Positions 1 to 12,140 of a stretch of 64,000 nt of DNA are shown here, one piece after another (the first letter of the stretch is position 1; each line of letters opens with the position of its first letter). This DNA is from an uncultured Aquimarina sp. (GTDB lineage: Bacteria > Bacteroidota > Bacteroidia > Flavobacteriales > Flavobacteriaceae): NCBI GenBank assembly GCA_947500505.1, contig CANMSL010000006.1, positions 186,001 through 250,000 of the forward strand. The letters run 5' to 3'. The notes beneath the pieces were generated by a model, which was given only the letters and a program-made list of their open reading frames with translations, ran no database searches and had not been told where the DNA came from. The position numbers and the translations under genes were made by a program.

Positions 1-1
1 A

Positions 2-712
2 ACCATTCCTTTTAATAAAGAAATCTCACTAAAATCTAAGGCTAATAATAAATTCGTTATAGCCAATACAGATCTAAATGCTGATTTCCCACAATTGACC
101 GCTACTAGTAGTAGTGCGAATGACAATAGTAAATTGACTATTAAAAGAACAGGCTCTCTTGCTACGCTGTCATCATCTGTAAATGATAAATATGTGACTG
201 TTCGAACGAAAGAAAATAGTAAAATTCTACGAGCAATGCAGAAAGACATTACCAATAATGAAAAATTTTATATTTATCAAAACACAGACGGAACCTTAAC
301 TTTTAAATCTAAAGTGAATGGAAAGTATGTTTTTACAGATGATAATAACAGAAATGATATTATTACTGCAACCGCTAGTTCTGTAAGTACAGCAACTAAA
401 TTTTCTTTTGAGGTATCAAAAAGTGCTTCTATTGATGAACCCAAAGAAATTGTTTATAGTGATCAAGCGCTAAAACTTTATCCTAATCCTTCCAGAATTG
501 GTAGCGATGTTTTAATGGATATTCCAACAACGCTATCCGGACAAAAAATTTACTTTGAAGTAATTGATAATAGCGGAAAAATAGTAGCCACGGATATCAT
601 TACCGATAAAGATCAATATACTTTTAATACTGAAAAAATTTCAGCGGGTATCTATTTATTTAAATTCGTTTCAAACGATACAACAATTATCAAACGATTC
701 ATTGCATACTAA
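2..712 (+). CDS. C-terminal part of a T9SS-secreted beta-trefoil (fascin-like) protein, 5' end outside window
   Basis: The reading frame is open from base 2, so the gene starts upstream of the window. The first 140 or so visible residues carry repeated motifs such as SLKSKANNKFV, TLSSSVNDKYVTV and LTFKSKVNGKYVF. These suggest a fascin-like beta-trefoil, a fold that often binds carbohydrate in secreted Bacteroidota enzymes. The last 80 or so residues are a type IX secretion (Por) sorting domain, with LKLYPNPS, a middle SGKIV strand, GIYLFKF and a closing KRFIAY. The protein is therefore expected to be exported by T9SS and released or surface-anchored. Its catalytic part, if any, lies outside the window. 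The neighbouring glycosidase and galactose genes suggest polysaccharide breakdown. The sorting-domain call is firm and the trefoil call is moderate. Confidence 0.75.
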   Translation, partial: TIPFNKEISLKSKANNKFVIANTDLNADFPQLTATSSSANDNSKLTIKRTGSLATLSSSVNDKYVTVRTKENSKILRAMQKDITNNEKFYIYQNTDGTLTFKSKVNGKYVFTDDNNRNDIITATASSVSTATKFSFEVSKSASIDEPKEIVYSDQALKLYPNPSRIGSDVLMDIPTTLSGQKIYFEVIDNSGKIVATDIITDKDQYTFNTEKISAGIYLFKFVSNDTTIIKRFIAY

Positions 713-808
713 GCATTTCGCTTGATTACTGATGTATATAGATCTGTTTGATCAATTAAAAAAACAACCTACTTACCAAGCTATGCTCATAAAAAGGTAG
801 TTACTTCA

Positions 809-851
809 ATTAAGCACTACACTTTGTTACCCCACAAGGGTAGTGCTTAAT
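809..851. terminator. Long inverted repeat after the T9SS protein gene
   Basis: ATTAAGCACTAC (809-820) and GTAGTGCTTAAT (840-851) are perfectly complementary, and the 19-nt loop contains a second short pairing (CTTTGT/ACAAGG). It lies about 95 nt past the stop codon. No clean T-run follows, so it may be an RNA 3'-end stabiliser or a rho-associated structure, not a strong intrinsic terminator. The rest of 713-994 is AT-rich with nothing recognisable. Confidence 0.5.
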
Positions 852-994
852 ACACTTTCAACTTTTATTTAATCTCAATGAATACATCTAATCCGTATTC
901 AGACACATACATATTACAATTCAAAACCAAAAATCCATAAAGAATCAAAAAAGAATAAGCTGTAGGTTCATTCTAAAATTTAAATTATAAAATC

Positions 995-2386
995 ATGAAA
1001 AACTCAGAAAAAATAAAAGTGCTTTTACTGTTTGTTTTAGCATTAACATTTACCAGTTGCGACATAGAAGACAACGCAATAGAAATGCAAGAAAGCAACA
1101 GTGATATAGAACAAAACTTATTAAACAAATCAAACACATACCATAATGTAAAAAGTGTAGTGATGGAAGTGGGTGGGTCAAACTATCCGATGTATGATGT
1201 TCAGGGATATCTAGACAATAATGATAATTGGTTTGAGGAGGGTGCATTAAAATTAGTAATAGGAGACTATCATCTTAATCCTACCAAAGTTAATGATCAG
1301 CTTCAAGCTATGTATCAAAATGGGCAAAGAAAAATTGCATTGGTTATCTGGTACAATCATTTTAATCCTTCTATCACAACAGATACTTACGGACATGTTA
1401 TACCAAGCAACAATGATAAATTAACGGAACAACACGAGAGTAATTTTATCAATGTTTTAAACCAAGTAAAGTCAATTGGCTATGATGAAATCATACTGCG
1501 ATTTGCAGCTCAAGGAATTGCGAGCCCTAAATCTTGGGATGAAACCTGGAACGAAGAACAATACCAAGAGAACTGGAACTTTATTAATAATACTATCAAA
1601 ACGATGGAAAGTACTCTGGGGGATTCACCAAAACGGGTATATGATTTGGGAGTAGAAATGGGAGGTATTACCAAAGGACAAACCGAAAAATTTGTAAAAA
1701 AACTGTGGAACAACTTCAAATATGTACATCCGGATTTAAAGTCTTTTGGTTTTTCTTTCGCTCACGCACCAGGTAGACTGGATAACCTAATTAAAAATTT
1801 AGCGAGTACAGGAAAATTACCTGATGAATATGCATTTGATATTTATAAAAATTTTGCAACAAAAATCGAGAACATAAGGAAAGAACTTGAAGACAATGGT
1901 GAGGAAGACAAAACCATCGTCATTCAAGAATGCCCCTACAACACAAAAGAAGTTTACACCGAGATGATGCAAAGCATAACATCAAATAATCTTAAAGTAA
2001 GATACATAATGCAATGGCCGGTTGCATATAATTCGGACGTTAAACATTTCAACATGGATTACCCCTCTGAATTTAAAGAGTATATGTCTCCTTTTGTATA
2101 CAACGCAGGATCAGGGTGTGAAGATAAAAACTGCATCTGGATCGTAGGTCAAAATTTTGAGCCCTCAAAAGCATTTATAGGAATACGTCATCCCGAAACG
2201 TACGATAGAATCGCTACTTACAAGGCGAACGAGATTAATCACACCACCAAAAATGGAAAACGAAAAATTACCTTCAGGCTCAAATCAGAGGAAGAACGGG
2301 AATTATTTAAGGATAAGGGATTAAGAATTTATGTAAATAATCCTACCTACAAAAAATGGGGAGATGGTCGAATAATTAAGCAATAG
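995..2386 (+). CDS. Unassigned lipoprotein with a clan-A-like TIM-barrel glycosidase domain
   Basis: The product has 463 residues. It opens with a lipoprotein signal, a hydrophobic stretch followed by LTFTSC with Cys22 as the lipidation site, and should be anchored in the outer or inner membrane. Residues about 50-370 alternate strand and helix like a (beta/alpha)8 barrel. Two glutamates sit where clan GH-A catalytic residues usually lie: Glu221 in LGVEMGG (strand 4) and Glu312 in VIQECPYN (strand 7), 91 residues apart. The last 90 or so residues (from CEDKNCIWIVGQNF) form a separate small beta-rich module. I cannot place it in a named GH family. Proximity to galK, galT and a GH2 beta-galactosidase suggests a galactan or galactoside substrate, which is inference. 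A strong hairpin terminator follows at 2408-2440. Confidence 0.55.
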   Translation: MKNSEKIKVLLLFVLALTFTSCDIEDNAIEMQESNSDIEQNLLNKSNTYHNVKSVVMEVGGSNYPMYDVQGYLDNNDNWFEEGALKLVIGDYHLNPTKVNDQLQAMYQNGQRKIALVIWYNHFNPSITTDTYGHVIPSNNDKLTEQHESNFINVLNQVKSIGYDEIILRFAAQGIASPKSWDETWNEEQYQENWNFINNTIKTMESTLGDSPKRVYDLGVEMGGITKGQTEKFVKKLWNNFKYVHPDLKSFGFSFAHAPGRLDNLIKNLASTGKLPDEYAFDIYKNFATKIENIRKELEDNGEEDKTIVIQECPYNTKEVYTEMMQSITSNNLKVRYIMQWPVAYNSDVKHFNMDYPSEFKEYMSPFVYNAGSGCEDKNCIWIVGQNFEPSKAFIGIRHPETYDRIATYKANEINHTTKNGKRKITFRLKSEEERELFKDKGLRIYVNNPTYKKWGDGRIIKQ

Positions 2387-2407
2387 CAGAACTATAAAAT
2401 CAATTCT

Positions 2408-2446
2408 AACTCAAAAACCCTTGCTCAGGGTTTTTGAGTTTTATCT
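2408..2446 (+). terminator. Intrinsic terminator of the glycosidase lipoprotein gene
   Basis: AACTCAAAAACCCT (2408-2421), loop TGCTC, AGGGTTTTTGAGTT (2427-2440), then TTATCTTG. This is a 14-bp perfect stem. It lies between the convergent glycosidase and galT genes and could also stop transcription from the galK-galT side. Confidence 0.8.
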
Positions 2447-2549
2447 TGTATTCAAAAGTTTCATTACAGAGTTACCAGAATTAATACAATCGTATTCCCA
2501 AATTGAAATTCGAAATAAAGTGATAGGTTTCCGGTTGTTCAATAAGATA

Positions 2550-3599
2550 TTAAGTGTTCTTATAATGAATATCTGGCAAAGACTGAAGCATCTTGGCTGC
2601 TTGTTCTGGGGTGATATCCCGTTGCGGATTTGCTAACATTTCATAACCTACCATAAATTTCTTAACGGTAGCCGAGCGTAATAAAGGTGGATAAAAGCTC
2701 ATGTGCAAATGCCACTCCTCGTGTATCTGTCCATCGGTAGGTGCCTGATGAATTCCTGCTGAGTAAGGAAAAGAAACTTCAAAAAGATTATCATACATTA
2801 CAGTAAGCTTTTTATAGGCATCAGCAAATGATGTTCGTTCCTCTTCGGTTAAGGCAAGAATATTGGTAATATGCCTTTTAGAAATAATCATCGCCTCAAA
2901 AGGCCAAACTGCCCAAAAGGGTACTAAACCTACAAAGTGTTGATTTTCAAACAGTATCCGTTCTTTCTTTTCCAGTTCTTTTTTTATGTAATCAGAAAGT
3001 AAGGATTTTTTATGTTTATCGAAGTATTTCAAAAACTGAATTGCTTTTTTTCCAGGTTCTCCGGGAACAGATTCCTGAGCCCAGATTTGTCCATGCGGAT
3101 GAGGATTAGAACATCCCATAATTGCTCCTTTATTTTCAAAAATCTGAACATAATTAATAAAATCCAACTTTCCAAGCTCTCTATATTCGAGCACCCAAAG
3201 ATCAATTACCTTTTTTATCGAATCAATATCCATTTCGGGAATGGTAAGATTGTGATAAGGAGAAAAACAAATTACCTTGCATAAACCTTTCTCGCTTTTG
3301 GAGATGAACAAATCGTCTTCCTTCAACTCTCCCGTTGGGATTTCCGGTTCTAAAGCAGAGAAATCATTTACAAAAGAATAGGTATTCTTATAGTCAAGAT
3401 TCTTTTTGCCATTCGCTCTTACATTACCGGGACAGAGATAACAGGATGCATCATATGTGGGTCTGATTGTTTCAACTGCTTTTTCTATCTGTCCTTGCCA
3501 GGGTCTTTTAGATCGATGAGGTGATACCTGTACCCACTCCCCTGTTAAGGGATTATATCGCCTGTGCGAATGCTGGTCAAGACTAAATTGATCTACCAT
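2550..3599 (-). CDS. galT: Galactose-1-phosphate uridylyltransferase
   Basis: GalT exchanges UMP between UDP-glucose and galactose 1-phosphate in the Leloir pathway. The 349-residue product has the normal family length. It shows a zinc-site pair Cys53/Cys56 (CYLCPGN) and the active-site motif SNPHPHGQ, with His167 and His169; His169 should be the uridylylated nucleophile. The C-terminal half contains SAGIHQAPTD and EEWHLHMSFYP, which are typical of the family. It begins 4 nt after the galK stop, so the two genes form one operon with galK first. No galE or aldose epimerase gene is visible nearby, so that step must be encoded elsewhere. Confidence 0.95.
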   Translation of the reverse strand: MVDQFSLDQHSHRRYNPLTGEWVQVSPHRSKRPWQGQIEKAVETIRPTYDASCYLCPGNVRANGKKNLDYKNTYSFVNDFSALEPEIPTGELKEDDLFISKSEKGLCKVICFSPYHNLTIPEMDIDSIKKVIDLWVLEYRELGKLDFINYVQIFENKGAIMGCSNPHPHGQIWAQESVPGEPGKKAIQFLKYFDKHKKSLLSDYIKKELEKKERILFENQHFVGLVPFWAVWPFEAMIISKRHITNILALTEEERTSFADAYKKLTVMYDNLFEVSFPYSAGIHQAPTDGQIHEEWHLHMSFYPPLLRSATVKKFMVGYEMLANPQRDITPEQAAKMLQSLPDIHYKNT

Positions 3600-3603
3600 A
3601 TTT

Positions 3604-4770
3604 TTAGTTAATTATATGAGTTCCTTCCCCAATCTCTACTTCATAGTATTCTAATGTTATTCCAAACCTTTCTTTGTATGTTTGGCTAACTTCTTGAATC
3701 AGGCTTTCTTTTTTGGATCTTTCTACTAAGTTAATTGTGCATCCTCCAAATCCTCCTCCCATCATTCTGGCTCCGATAACCGATGGATTATCTTTTATAT
3801 TTGCGACTAAAAAATCTAACTCAGGGCAACTTACCTCATATTTCTCAGATAATCCCTGGTGGGATTCAAATAACAATTGTCCGAATTCTTTATATTGTTT
3901 GTTTTTTAACATTTCGCCGGCTTTCAAAACCCTATCATTTTCTTCAATAACATAAGAGGAACGTTTATAAAGAAGGTCAGAAAACATATTTTTTTCAGAA
4001 TTCAATAGTGCTAAAGAAACGTCTCTAAGGCTTTGAATCCCTGTATTCTTTTGTTGTAAAATTTTCACAACACTTTCGCACTCTTCTCTTCGTTTGTTAT
4101 AGGAAGATTCTGCTAAGGAGTGTTTAACTTTAGAATTAAATAACAGAATTTGATAATCTTCAAATTTTGAAGGAAAATAAGAGTAGTCCATCGATCTGCA
4201 ATCTAATTTAATAACCTGGTCTGATCTTCCCATTATACTAGCAAACTGATCCATAATACCACATCTTACTCCCACGAAATTGTGCTCTGCTAGTTGACCA
4301 GATTTTGCAATTTCAATTCTACTCAGTCCCAGATCAAAAAGATGATTCACGGCAAACCCTACGCCACATTCCAGAGCAGCAGAGGATGAGAGTCCTGAAC
4401 CTATAGGAATGGTACCGCCAAAAACTATATCAAGGCCTCCTGAGAAAGATTTTATTTTCTGAATTTCTGAAACTACCCCTAACACATAATTTGCCCAATC
4501 TCGATTTACAGGCTTTAATTGATCTATGCTAACCTCTACGTATTCTTTAAAATCGAAAGAATATGCTCTTAACTTATTTACTGCATTTTTTGCGAAAGCT
4601 ATATAAATTCCCTTATCAATGGATGCGGGCATCACAAAACCCTCATTATAATCTGTATGCTCGCCAATTAAATTTATTCTACCGGGAGAGAAAATGAACA
4701 AAGGAGAACCTGAGAATCTTTCTTCAAAGATATTCTTCAAATTTGTTATCAATTCCTTTGAGTGTTTCAT
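3604..4770 (-). CDS. galK: Galactokinase
   Basis: GalK phosphorylates galactose at C1 with ATP. The 388-residue product has all three GHMP-kinase motifs: GRINLIGEHTDYNEG near residue 31 (galactokinase signature), IGSGLSSSAALE near residue 120 (phosphate-binding loop), and GARMMGGGFGG near residue 345. It is the promoter-proximal gene of the galK-galT operon and is divergent from the GH2 beta-galactosidase gene across a 143-bp gap with an operator-like inverted repeat. This supports joint control of galactoside cleavage and galactose use. Confidence 0.95.
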   Translation of the reverse strand: MKHSKELITNLKNIFEERFSGSPLFIFSPGRINLIGEHTDYNEGFVMPASIDKGIYIAFAKNAVNKLRAYSFDFKEYVEVSIDQLKPVNRDWANYVLGVVSEIQKIKSFSGGLDIVFGGTIPIGSGLSSSAALECGVGFAVNHLFDLGLSRIEIAKSGQLAEHNFVGVRCGIMDQFASIMGRSDQVIKLDCRSMDYSYFPSKFEDYQILLFNSKVKHSLAESSYNKRREECESVVKILQQKNTGIQSLRDVSLALLNSEKNMFSDLLYKRSSYVIEENDRVLKAGEMLKNKQYKEFGQLLFESHQGLSEKYEVSCPELDFLVANIKDNPSVIGARMMGGGFGGCTINLVERSKKESLIQEVSQTYKERFGITLEYYEVEIGEGTHIIN

Positions 4771-4790
4771 AAGCCTTTTGTTCTAACTAA

Positions 4791-8126
<3,336 letters not shown>

Positions 8127-8219
8127 GAAGAATTTTTCAATTAAAACTAAACTTATAACCAGGGTTAATCATATAGTTTACAATATTTTGTATGTGATTT
8201 ACTATAAGTTCGACGTAAG

Positions 8220-8300
8220 AAAATTTACCTCAATCAGAGTTTCCCGATTTCATATCGGATTGTATCGAAGACCTGCCTCGCCGGCCGGTAAGTAAATTTT
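8220..8300. repeat. Diverged single copy of the window's structured intergenic repeat, bounded by a 9-bp inverted repeat
   Basis: AAAATTTAC (8220-8228) pairs with GTAAATTTT (8292-8300). Inside lies AATCAGAGTTTC (8232-8243), identical to the end of the third repeat unit at 18957-18968. It is followed by the hairpin CCGAT-TTCAT-ATCGG and then ATTGTATCGAAGACC, which aligns with the ATTAGTTCAACTAACC of the 18.7-kb units. The hairpin arms differ from that family by a compensating T:A to A:T swap. The rest of 8127-8479 holds no gene that I can see. Confidence 0.45.
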
Positions 8301-8404
8301 AAGATGAAAGCCTTATCCCAACACTCTCTACCATCGAGCAAACTAAATTTTCTCGTTTGATTGTGAAAATCCATATCAAAACTAATATTATTTCAAACAA
8401 AAAA

Positions 8405-8440
8405 CCACCCCAAAAAGATTTCGGGATGGTCTACTAAAAG
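8405..8440 (-). terminator. Terminator of the first M57 protease gene
   Basis: Read on the minus strand, ACCATCCC, an 11-nt spacer and GGGGTGGT form an 8-bp stem with one wobble pair, followed by TTTTTTG. It lies about 50 nt past the stop codon. The same position and a similar shape recur after the second protease gene. Confidence 0.65.
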
Positions 8441-8479
8441 TCCAAAGCTTGTATATTTGATCTATTTAACTAATATATT

Positions 8480-9346
8480 TTAATAAAGAAATTCTAATGC
8501 TACTATATCAAAATTACTAAATTCTCCATCTTCGCTTCCATCGAAACAAGAAATCATTAAAGAACCAGAATCTAAACCGCTCTGACCCCATTGGTTAGCT
8601 GAAGGAGTACCTGGCACATTAATAGCGCCAACACTTGAAGCACCTTCGTTAATCCCATCACATCTTCTACGTGCATAGTCCGTATGTCTAAATCCTACAG
8701 CGTGTCCTATTTCGTGTCCGATTACGTGCTCATTTACGTTATTAACGTTACTACCACCAAAGGATCCGGTTCCGTTTAAAATTTGGATAAACTTTCCAGG
8801 TCTTCCTCCACTTGGAAATTCAGCCTGTCCTCCGGCACCACTACCATTGTTATTATAAACAACCATATCTGCTGCTTGGAAGTTAGTACCAAAAGTTAAT
8901 CTAAAATTTAATGTTGAATTGATTCTGTTATAGTTATTAACAGCCCACTGTAAACCTGTTTGCATGTTACTCGTTAGTGCATTCCCAGAACCTGTATACC
9001 CTAGTATATCAATAGTTCTATTCGAACTAGAAATAAGGTTATTAGTTCTATATTGCTTTGTTCCATCCTCATTCGCTCCCAAATCATATAAACCTGCTTC
9101 TAAATCTTTCAATTTGAGGCTTATATCTCCGGCATTTACATATTCTGTAGAAACCCCATCAAGATGTGTGATTGATGCTATTTCTGCATTTAAAGGATTA
9201 ACTCCGGCATCGAGCAATTTATCCTGTAAATCTTTACTAAGTTCTAATGATTCTGGTTGTCCATCATTAGCGATTTCGTCTTTTTGGCAAGATGTAACCA
9301 CACCAACAGCTACAGCGCAAAGCGCTAAAAATTTTAATTTTTTCAT
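8480..9346 (-). CDS. M57-family (HEIGH) zinc metalloprotease, lipoprotein, copy 1
   Basis: The 288-residue product starts with a lipoprotein signal ending VVTSC (Cys20), then an acidic linker, a conserved stretch KQYRTNNL near residue 97, and a metzincin-like catalytic helix HEIGHAVGFRH. His211, His215 and His221 bind zinc and Glu212 is the general base. The HEIGH pattern marks peptidase family M57. It should act as an anchored periplasmic or surface protease. Copy 2 (9795-10640) and the decayed copy 3 (11198-12056) have the same signal peptide, the same HEIGH core and the same orientation, so this is a tandem expansion. Each copy has its own terminator and leader, which implies separate transcription. 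Substrate unknown. Confidence 0.88.
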   Translation of the reverse strand: MKKLKFLALCAVAVGVVTSCQKDEIANDGQPESLELSKDLQDKLLDAGVNPLNAEIASITHLDGVSTEYVNAGDISLKLKDLEAGLYDLGANEDGTKQYRTNNLISSSNRTIDILGYTGSGNALTSNMQTGLQWAVNNYNRINSTLNFRLTFGTNFQAADMVVYNNNGSGAGGQAEFPSGGRPGKFIQILNGTGSFGGSNVNNVNEHVIGHEIGHAVGFRHTDYARRRCDGINEGASSVGAINVPGTPSANQWGQSGLDSGSLMISCFDGSEDGEFSNFDIVALEFLY

Positions 9347-9718
9347 TTAAATTGTTGAGTTTGTGTATTATTATTACAAAATAGATTTTGTTAAAATCAT
9401 TCTGCGTACAATTATTTTAGCAAGCTTTGAACTTTTAAAAATTTTGCGTTTCGAATATATACTTTTTTTTTAATTTATTTACATAAACTTTGAATTATTA
9501 ATTAAAAATATCTAATAACATTGCATTAAGTTTAATGAAATAACATATTAAAGTATGAATTTTATATTTTCCCTAAAATAATTTAAATAGTTAAAAACCA
9601 AGGACATATAAATCAAATTTTCACAAATAAAATTTATTAAATGTAAAAATCGTGACAACTTAAGTATAATAGTATAAATTGAAAATAGTGAGGCTATTTA
9701 TGAACGTAACTAAAATAA
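9347..9718. other. AT-rich spacer between M57 copies 1 and 2
   Basis: No gene is visible. The right-hand part of copy 1's leader holds the box CAAGCTTTGA (9421-9430), which recurs upstream of copies 2 and 3, and a TACACAAACTCAACA-like sequence just before the start codon that is also shared by all three. The remainder is low-complexity A/T sequence. Confidence 0.5.
9422..9433 (-). promoter_or_regulatory. Conserved upstream box of M57 copy 1
   Basis: On the minus strand this reads AAGTTCAAAGCTT. The core CAAAGCTT recurs upstream of copy 2 (10735-10745) and copy 3 (12141-12149), 75-95 nt before each start codon, in otherwise diverged A/T-rich leaders. It is a candidate shared regulator or promoter element. 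Confidence 0.35.
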
Positions 9719-9727
9719 AAAACCATC

Positions 9728-9757
9728 TCGAAATTCATCAAGATGGTTTAAAAGATT
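9728..9757 (-). terminator. Terminator of the second M57 protease gene
   Basis: On the minus strand AACCATCT, a 12-nt loop and AGATGGTT form an 8-bp perfect stem followed by TTTTATTTT. It lies about 45 nt past the copy-2 stop codon and matches the position of the copy-1 terminator. Confidence 0.75.
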
Positions 9758-9794
9758 CAAAGCTTTATATTTATTATACGCTTTATACTTAGTT

Positions 9795-10640
9795 TTAGTA
9801 TAGAACGTTTAATGCAGTAATATCTGTACTTGTAAATTCTCCGTCTTCTCCAGAACCGAAACAAGCCAACATAATAGAATCTGCTCTATCAGAACTTGGA
9901 GTACCATTAATTAAGATCGCTCCAACTCCAGCTGTACCTTCATTAGAGTTTTGTCCACAGCTCTGACGAGATCTCCAGTCTTGATGACGGAAACCAACAG
10001 AGTGACCAATTTCGTGAGTCATTACATGCTCTACAACATTTGTACTAAAGGAATCAGTACCTGCGTTGATTTGCACTCTCTTAAACGCTTGTCCTCCAGA
10101 AGGGAATCCTGCAGAACCGCCTCCACCACCTTGGCCATTATTGTAAACAACCATATCTCTATTGTTGAAATCACTTTGGAAAACAAGAGATAAGTTAAGA
10201 GATGTATTTAACCTGTTATAGTTGTTTACTGCCCATTGTAATGCAGTTCTCATTTTACTTGTTAACGCACAACAAGATCCTGTATATCCAACAACTCTAA
10301 AACTACGATTTGATCCGGTTACCAAATTATTAGTTCTGTACTGTTTGTTAATTCCATCTTCAGTAACGCCTAATTTTTGAGCACCAGATTCTAATTCTGA
10401 TATAGGGATAAAGATATCTCCGGATTGAACTCCCTGTATTTCAGGATCACCAGGAAGACCTTTAAATGACACATATTCGGCTCCTCCGGTATAAACGCCA
10501 GCGTCAACAAGAGCATTAAGGTGGGACTTACTAACTTCTAATGCATCAGGTTGTGTTTCGTTAGAAATTTCGTCTTTTTGGCAAGATGTTACAACACCAG
10601 CCACGATAGCGCAAAGCGCTAAAATTTTGATTTTTTTCAT
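9795..10640 (-). CDS. M57-family (HEIGH) zinc metalloprotease, lipoprotein, copy 2
   Basis: The 281-residue product is a close paralogue of copy 1: the same start MKK(I/L)K, lipobox VVTSC with Cys20, the shared KQYRTNNLVTGS stretch, and catalytic HEIGHSVGFRH (His209, Glu210, His213, His219). It differs by an adjacent Cys pair (GSCCALTS, about 122-125) just before the conserved LQWAVNNYNRLN helix. A glycine-rich loop, GGGGGSAGFPSGG, precedes the active site. It should be an anchored extracytoplasmic protease. Its leader carries the CAAAGCTT box and the pre-start ACACAAACTCAAC sequence shared by the family. Confidence 0.88.
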   Translation of the reverse strand: MKKIKILALCAIVAGVVTSCQKDEISNETQPDALEVSKSHLNALVDAGVYTGGAEYVSFKGLPGDPEIQGVQSGDIFIPISELESGAQKLGVTEDGINKQYRTNNLVTGSNRSFRVVGYTGSCCALTSKMRTALQWAVNNYNRLNTSLNLSLVFQSDFNNRDMVVYNNGQGGGGGSAGFPSGGQAFKRVQINAGTDSFSTNVVEHVMTHEIGHSVGFRHQDWRSRQSCGQNSNEGTAGVGAILINGTPSSDRADSIMLACFGSGEDGEFTSTDITALNVLY

Positions 10641-11156
10641 TTTTAAAAAGTTGAGTTTGTGTAGTTACTAATTAAACAAAATAAATATACTACGGTATTT
10701 ATTTCGCTTGCAATTGTTTTAGTAAAGCTTTGAACCTTTTTAAATTTAAAGCGGGTTGAAGATATGATATTTTTTTTTAAATATCAGTTAATAATTTATA
10801 CAATTCTCTGTTATTAAGCATAATATATACATATAATCTAACGAATTGAGATAAATTCTGATAAAACTAAATCCTTAAATTACCCAATACGATCGATTAA
10901 ATACATGTTTTACAAAACACTTTTATATATAAAAATTTCATGAACAAATAGTATAATCAAGCATGTTAAAGAAATCATAAGAAATATCAACAAAATATAA
11001 TTTGTAAACTAATTCTCACAAATCATAAATATTTAACTAAATACTGTTAAAAAAAACCAAAATCCAATTTAGTATATACTATTTCAAATAAAAATTATGT
11101 AAATCAAGTATTCATAGAGATATTTTTAACTCTAAATTTTCTAAAAACAACCACAA
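10641..11156. other. AT-rich spacer between M57 copies 2 and 3
   Basis: No coding sequence recognised. It carries the copy-2 leader with the shared box at 10735-10745, then about 350 nt of very A/T-rich sequence with no clear structure. Confidence 0.5.
10735..10745 (-). promoter_or_regulatory. Conserved upstream box of M57 copy 2
   Basis: On the minus strand this is GTTCAAAGCTTT, followed by ACTAAAACAATTG. The same order (CAAAGCTT then CTAAAATAATTG) precedes copy 1, so about 25 nt are conserved between two leaders that otherwise differ. Confidence 0.35.
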
Positions 11157-11180
11157 AACCCAACTTAAGTTGGGTTTTTC
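11157..11180 (-). terminator. Terminator of the decayed third M57 gene
   Basis: AACCCAACTTAAGTTGGGTT (11157-11176) is a perfect 20-nt palindrome, with T-runs on the minus-strand exit side (GGTTTTGTGG). It lies about 20 nt past the ancestral stop codon. Confidence 0.6.
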
Positions 11181-11197
11181 CAGTAATCTTTATTCAA

Positions 11198-12056
11198 TTA
11201 TTTATCTCCTTCGTACAGATAATTTAAGGCCGTAATATCATTATTATTAAACTCGCCAGTTGCACTAGTACTAAAACAAGCTAACATAATGGAAGTAGCA
11301 TCATATCTATTGGCGTTCCCGGGATATGCATCGCTTCATTGGATCCGGCACTTTCTCCCGACTGACCGCAACTTTGACGACTAAACCAATCTGTATGACG
11401 GCAACCTATAGAGTGTCCTATCTCATGTGTAATCACATGCTCATTTACGTTGTTAGAATATGCCGACAATCCATAAATAGCAACGCCAAAATTAGGTCTG
11501 CCCTGGGCATCTGGAAATCCAGCTACACCTCCTTGTTCTCCGGCAGCTTCTTCATTAGGATCATGATACACCACCATATCTTTGGATTGGAAATCTGTAC
11601 CGAAAGTTAAGCTGAAACTAACTGATAGATTTAATCTGTTATAGTTGTTTACTGCCCGTTGTAAACCCGTCTGTTCTTTACTATTTAAACCAAAACCTCC
11701 ACCACCAGTAAAACCGATGATATCAATAGTCCTATATGATCCTGTTACCAGGTTATTTGTTCTATACTGTTTAGTATTCCCTTCTACAGTTCCTAAAGCA
11801 GGAGTATTCATCAGGTTATCTATTGTAGCAAAATAATCCCCAGCCCTAACTCCGTTACCTTTAGAACCGTCGATAAGAGTTCTTGTTTGTATTTTAGCAT
11901 CGGTAGAATTTACTCCAATTGCTTCTAGTTGTACTTATACTTCTTTAGAAACTTCCTTATTTCTGTTTCGATTTCAGTTGAAAGATCTTCTTTTTGGCAA
12001 GATGTAACAAGACCAGATGTAATAGCACAAAGTGCTAAGAATTTAATTCTTTTTAT
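11198..12056 (-). pseudogene. Decayed third M57 metalloprotease lipoprotein
   Basis: Joining frames restores a copy of the two neighbours. The lipoprotein signal (KRIKFLALCAITSGL, VTSCQKED) begins at a codon that reads ATA (12054-12056) where the paralogues have ATG. A frame change near 11950-11985 is followed by an in-frame TAA (KEV-stop-VQLEA). The long middle segment (11281-11811 in one open frame) keeps KQYRTNNLVTGS and an intact HEIGHSIGCRH. A one-base loss near 11310 (GTP to NRYDATSIMLACF) shifts the tail, which ends ITALNYLYEGDK at 11198. With no start codon, two frameshifts and a stop, it is very unlikely to make the full protein. The 531-nt middle frame could at most give a fragment without a signal peptide. 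Confidence 0.85.
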
Positions 12057-12140
12057 TGTAAAAATTTGTTGAGTTTGTATAATTTATTTTGAGAAAATAC
12101 ATTCAAAACCAACGAATTGCGCTAGCTTAAAATCAATAAG

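Noticed and set aside
2421..2636. Plus-strand open frame over the terminator and galT 3' end
   Set aside because: It overlaps a strong terminator and the end of galT, has no protein-like pattern or upstream signal, and is a chance frame.
8964..9350. Plus-strand frame opposite M57 copy 1 (and similar frames opposite copies 2 and 3)
   Set aside because: They mirror the real genes, lack any leader, and show no recognisable protein features.
11281..11811. Middle frame of M57 copy 3 as a functional short protease
   Set aside because: It has no signal peptide, starts in the middle of the conserved region, and lies between frames that restore the full paralogue. It was treated as part of a pseudogene.
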